In this document: positions 5,082-7,263 of the stretch, piece after piece
Layout of the letters: the number at the start of each line of letters is the position of its first letter
How positions within the stretch are numbered: position 1 is the first letter of the stretch
Assembly: GCA_030611625.1 (NCBI GenBank)
Contig: JAUWPK010000192.1
Coordinates: 1-7,263, forward strand
Direction of reading: 5' to 3'
Source: Promethearchaeum sp.
Lineage (GTDB): Archaea; Asgardarchaeota; Lokiarchaeia; Sigyniarchaeales; Promethearchaeaceae
DNA: 7,263 nt
Program-made: the position numbers and the translations under genes
The notes under the pieces: generated by a model
What the model was told of the DNA's origin: nothing
What the model saw: only the letters and a program-made list of their open reading frames with translations
The model's database searches: none

Positions 5082-6755
5082 AATTTCTTCAACAATAGCA
5101 ACTAATTCATCATCACCAATTTCGAATTCCCTAAACATTACTCTGCGAATTTGGCCGTTTTTACACACTGCTTTATTTCCTCGAGGCTTTATAACCCCCG
5201 CTTGAGCTTTTTTCCAGTATTCATCTACCTTGGCGCGATAATCAGGATCAGGATATGCTATGTGCATCCAAGCTTCATTGGTGGGAATATCTTCGAGTGT
5301 ATAACCAAACATTTCAATAAATTTCGGATTAATATAAAGGATTTTCCCCATTTTGTTTGAAATTGCAAATGGTAATGGAAATTTTTCAGCTAAGTTCGTG
5401 AATCTTCGCTGACTTTCACGTAATTCGATTTGTCCCTTTTTTTGCTCTGAAATATCAGTGACAATACCAGCCATATGAATGGGTTTATTGTTTCGATTAC
5501 GAACTAGAAAAATATTAATAAGGGTTTCGATATTATTACCTTTTTTTCCTTTTAATGGTATTTCACCCATCCAAATCTCTTCTTGGAGTAAGATTGGATA
5601 TATTTGCTTTTTTAATATCTCATAATAATTTTTTGAGGTGATTTCTTTCCAATTTTTTCCTTCCAGAATGTCTGATGGATCGTAACCTAGTAAACGTTTC
5701 AATGCATCATTAGCATATTTAATTTTGCCTTGAAGATTACTCATTATAAATCCGATTCCAGAAGTTTCTACCACTTTATTAAAGAAATCTAGTCTTTTTT
5801 GAGCAATTCTCTTATCTTCCTGAATTTTGCTGTGGCAGAACACATTTGACAGTAGATCTGCGATTGTTTGTAATAATTTTATATCTTGACTACTCCAAAC
5901 TATCTCATTAGATTCACTTATTAAACTTAAAAATCCAAAGTGGTAATTTTTTTTTATCATCGGCATTAGTAATAAGGATTTTAAAGGCTTTTTAGAGAGA
6001 AGACTCTTCAAAGGTGTTATATTTTCAGGTAAATCGGACAATTTCGAGGCATATATGATATTATTTTCTAAATTATAATCTAAAAGCCATGAAAAATCCC
6101 TACCGCTTAATTCTTGAATTTTATTATTGTTTGGCTCTACAATTTTTGCACACCATTCATAAAAATAATTTAAATTCGAAGATTCTTTATCAAAAAGAAA
6201 AACTGAGCATCGATCACAATTTACAAAAACCCCCACGTTAGCAAGTGTATCTATAATTTTTTCTTCAATCAATTCAGGTGTTTGAGATATATTCAAAAAA
6301 GTGGTAGAGATTTCTGCAATTAATTGTTCCATAGCAATTCTGTGCCTTAGTTCCAACTGTATATTTCTTTTCGATGTTACATCCTCACCAAAATAGATCA
6401 CACCAATAATTTGTTCTCCATCTTTTAGTAGGTCATGAAACCACCGAATAATCCTGCGTTCGGAATTACTACAAATTACGAAACACTCTTCAATAGGCTT
6501 AGTAATTTTACCTGAGATTGATGATTCAAATTCAGTTTCAAGTTTTTTTCGCTCAGGTTCGTAAATAAAATTTTCAAACCAATTTTTTCCTATTGGTGAT
6601 ATATTATTGTTTAGAATGAAGCAACCATTTTGATTCATATATGCGATTTCTTTATTAATGTCCACTGCGACTACAATAAATCCAGGGACATTAGTGAACA
6701 TTATAGATTTAGAAATTTTTTCAATGATTAATTTAATTGGGTTAATTTCTCCCAT
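5073..6755 (-). CDS. PAS-GAF-PAS-PAS sensory protein without a recognisable output domain
   Basis: This 560-residue soluble protein has PAS 1 at about 18-128 ending in a PAC-like GVIYFGEDVTSKR, a short coiled linker, GAF at about 147-305 (CDRCSVFLFDKES near 180-192, FGFLSLIS near 273-280), PAS 2 at about 325-440 (GIGFIMSNLQGKIKYANDA; PAC-like MAGIVTDISEQKK) and PAS 3 at about 447-558 (GKILYINPKFIEMFGYTLEDI, then YPDPDYRAKV). Such domains bind small ligands or cofactors and relay signals; the ligand cannot be read from the sequence. No HisKA H-box, HATPase_c N/G boxes, GGDEF or receiver domain follows. The protein stops a few residues after PAS 3, and DNA beyond the stop is terminator and the convergent ESCRT-III gene, so no detached kinase fragment lies next to it. 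No transmembrane segment is seen. It may signal by protein interaction or be a kinase that lost its C-terminus. The ATG at 6755 has a weak GGAGAG 10 bases upstream. Confidence 0.88.
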   Translation of the reverse strand: MGEINPIKLIIEKISKSIMFTNVPGFIVVAVDINKEIAYMNQNGCFILNNNISPIGKNWFENFIYEPERKKLETEFESSISGKITKPIEECFVICSNSERRIIRWFHDLLKDGEQIIGVIYFGEDVTSKRNIQLELRHRIAMEQLIAEISTTFLNISQTPELIEEKIIDTLANVGVFVNCDRCSVFLFDKESSNLNYFYEWCAKIVEPNNNKIQELSGRDFSWLLDYNLENNIIYASKLSDLPENITPLKSLLSKKPLKSLLLMPMIKKNYHFGFLSLISESNEIVWSSQDIKLLQTIADLLSNVFCHSKIQEDKRIAQKRLDFFNKVVETSGIGFIMSNLQGKIKYANDALKRLLGYDPSDILEGKNWKEITSKNYYEILKKQIYPILLQEEIWMGEIPLKGKKGNNIETLINIFLVRNRNNKPIHMAGIVTDISEQKKGQIELRESQRRFTNLAEKFPLPFAISNKMGKILYINPKFIEMFGYTLEDIPTNEAWMHIAYPDPDYRAKVDEYWKKAQAGVIKPRGNKAVCKNGQIRRVMFREFEIGDDELVAIVEEIKK

Positions 6756-6765
6756 TTTATGGAAT

Positions 6766-6800
6766 CTCTCCGGTATTCTCAGTTTAATAAATCTTTAAAA
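6766..6800 (-). promoter_or_regulatory. Candidate promoter and ribosome binding site of the PAS-GAF gene
   Basis: On the minus strand TTTTAAAG and TTTATTAAA (about 6800-6783) are TATA-like and 30-45 bases before the ATG at 6755. GGAGAG (6771-6766) lies 10 bases before the ATG, slightly farther than ideal. Which TATA-like element is used cannot be told. Confidence 0.35.
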
Positions 6801-6855
6801 TTTTTTATTGTTTTCTATGAAAGCTTACTTTTCTTATGCAAAAACTTGTTAAATA

Positions 6856-6932
6856 AATTTCGGATAGGCGTGAAAAACAAATCTGTCAACTTTTAAAGTA
6901 TTGACTGCAAAAAGTATTAAGCATCCGAAATT
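6856..6932. repeat. Perfect 10-base inverted repeat in the divergent intergenic region
   Basis: AATTTCGGAT at 6856-6865 and its exact reverse complement ATCCGAAATT at 6923-6932 are separated by 57 bases. Inside are a smaller inverted pair (GTCAA and TTGAC, with ACTTT/AAAGT between) and two copies of AAAGTATT (6895-6902 and 6911-6918). The element lies between the divergent PAS-GAF gene and the right-edge membrane protein gene, a position suited to a shared operator, but its role is unknown. Confidence 0.45.
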
Positions 6933-7024
6933 AAGGATAGTTCATACATTCTATTATTTCACATTTTGAAACGTGTTTTCTAAATCTTGCATAATAGGAT
7001 GCACAAATTTTGTCGGATGGGAAA

Positions 7025-7263
7025 ATGGGAAAAGTTCTTGGGTTTATTGGCGGATTCTTTGCAATTGTTGGAATTGTAGCAAGTTTATTCATCGAATATC
7101 TTGCGTGGTATAATAACGGATTAAACTGGGATAATGCTATTGGAGGCGGCAATGGAGATATTTTTGCAAGTTCCTTTGATATTTTGAAATTATTACCAGG
7201 AATAATAGCATTTCTCGGGGCAATTTTATGCTTTATTCCAAAGAAATTAACATGTTTGATTGG
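7025..7263 (+). CDS. Small membrane protein, N-terminal fragment (gene runs off the window)
   Basis: The family is not recognised. From the ATG at 7025 the frame is open to the window end (79 codons plus two bases). The first hydrophobic segment is at about 5-27 (GFIGGFFAIVGIVASLFIEYLAW), glycine-rich at its start. A loop of about 27 residues with two Trp and a GGGNGD turn follows, then a second hydrophobic segment at about 53-71 (ILKLLPGIIAFLGAILCFI) and a Lys-Lys at its end. The start is preceded by GGATGGG, a weak ribosome binding site. The ATG at 7017 is out of frame and reaches a stop after about 20 codons, so 7025 is preferred. It is divergent from the PAS-GAF gene across a region with an inverted repeat. 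At least one more membrane segment may lie beyond the window. Confidence 0.65.
   Translation, partial: MGKVLGFIGGFFAIVGIVASLFIEYLAWYNNGLNWDNAIGGGNGDIFASSFDILKLLPGIIAFLGAILCFIPKKLTCLI

Noticed and set aside
6931..7152. Minus-strand open frame of about 73 codons
   Set aside because: It mostly overlaps, in antisense, the plus-strand membrane protein with clear hydrophobic segments, and its own translation is low in recognisable structure.
1..7263. Mobile elements, CRISPR arrays, tRNA or rRNA genes
   Set aside because: No transposase or integrase frame, no regularly spaced repeats, and no tRNA-like cloverleaf or conserved rRNA segment was seen on either strand.

Overview
The window is about 7.3 kb of strongly AT-rich DNA that looks like part of an Asgard archaeal chromosome. 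The main evidence is a pair of eukaryote-like ESCRT-III (Snf7-fold, Vps2/24/46 or CHMP1-like) paralogues. They are accompanied by a short-chain reductase with the sequence signature of eukaryotic 3-ketosphinganine reductase and by a PAS/GAF sensor protein. Archaeal expression signals fit this: T-run terminators, A+T-rich TATA-like boxes, GGTG-type ribosome binding sites, and at least one gene with no leader room for a ribosome binding site. The Asgard class cannot be decided from this sequence, and no rRNA or tRNA is present.

Layout, left to right: a truncated minus-strand gene for a protein with a signal-peptide-like start (1-234); an AT-rich gap with a terminator (235-409); a minus-strand cluster in transcription order ESCRT-III paralogue B (2378-1737), a four-helix membrane protein (1694-1284) and the KDSR-like reductase (1243-410), with gaps of only about 40 bases; upstream of these, minus-strand oligoendopeptidase F (4278-2479); divergent from it on the plus strand, ESCRT-III paralogue A (4392-5045); convergent with that, a minus-strand PAS-GAF-PAS-PAS protein without an output domain (6755-5073), separated by a bidirectional A/T-run terminator; a 269-base intergenic region holding a perfect 10-base inverted repeat; and a plus-strand small membrane protein cut off by the window end (7025 onward).

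The most interesting reading is a membrane-remodelling and lipid neighbourhood. An ESCRT-III subunit appears co-transcribed with an uncharacterised membrane protein and a sphingolipid-type reductase, with a second ESCRT-III copy under its own promoter about 2 kb away. Both ESCRT-III proteins carry an LPSVP motif resembling a MIM2 Vps4-recruitment site and a C-terminal MIM1-like helix. The operon link is an inference from spacing and direction. No Vps4 ATPase and no serine palmitoyltransferase is visible in the window. Several starts are non-ATG, and the start of paralogue B is anomalous: homology runs three codons past its first conventional start codon, to an ATC.
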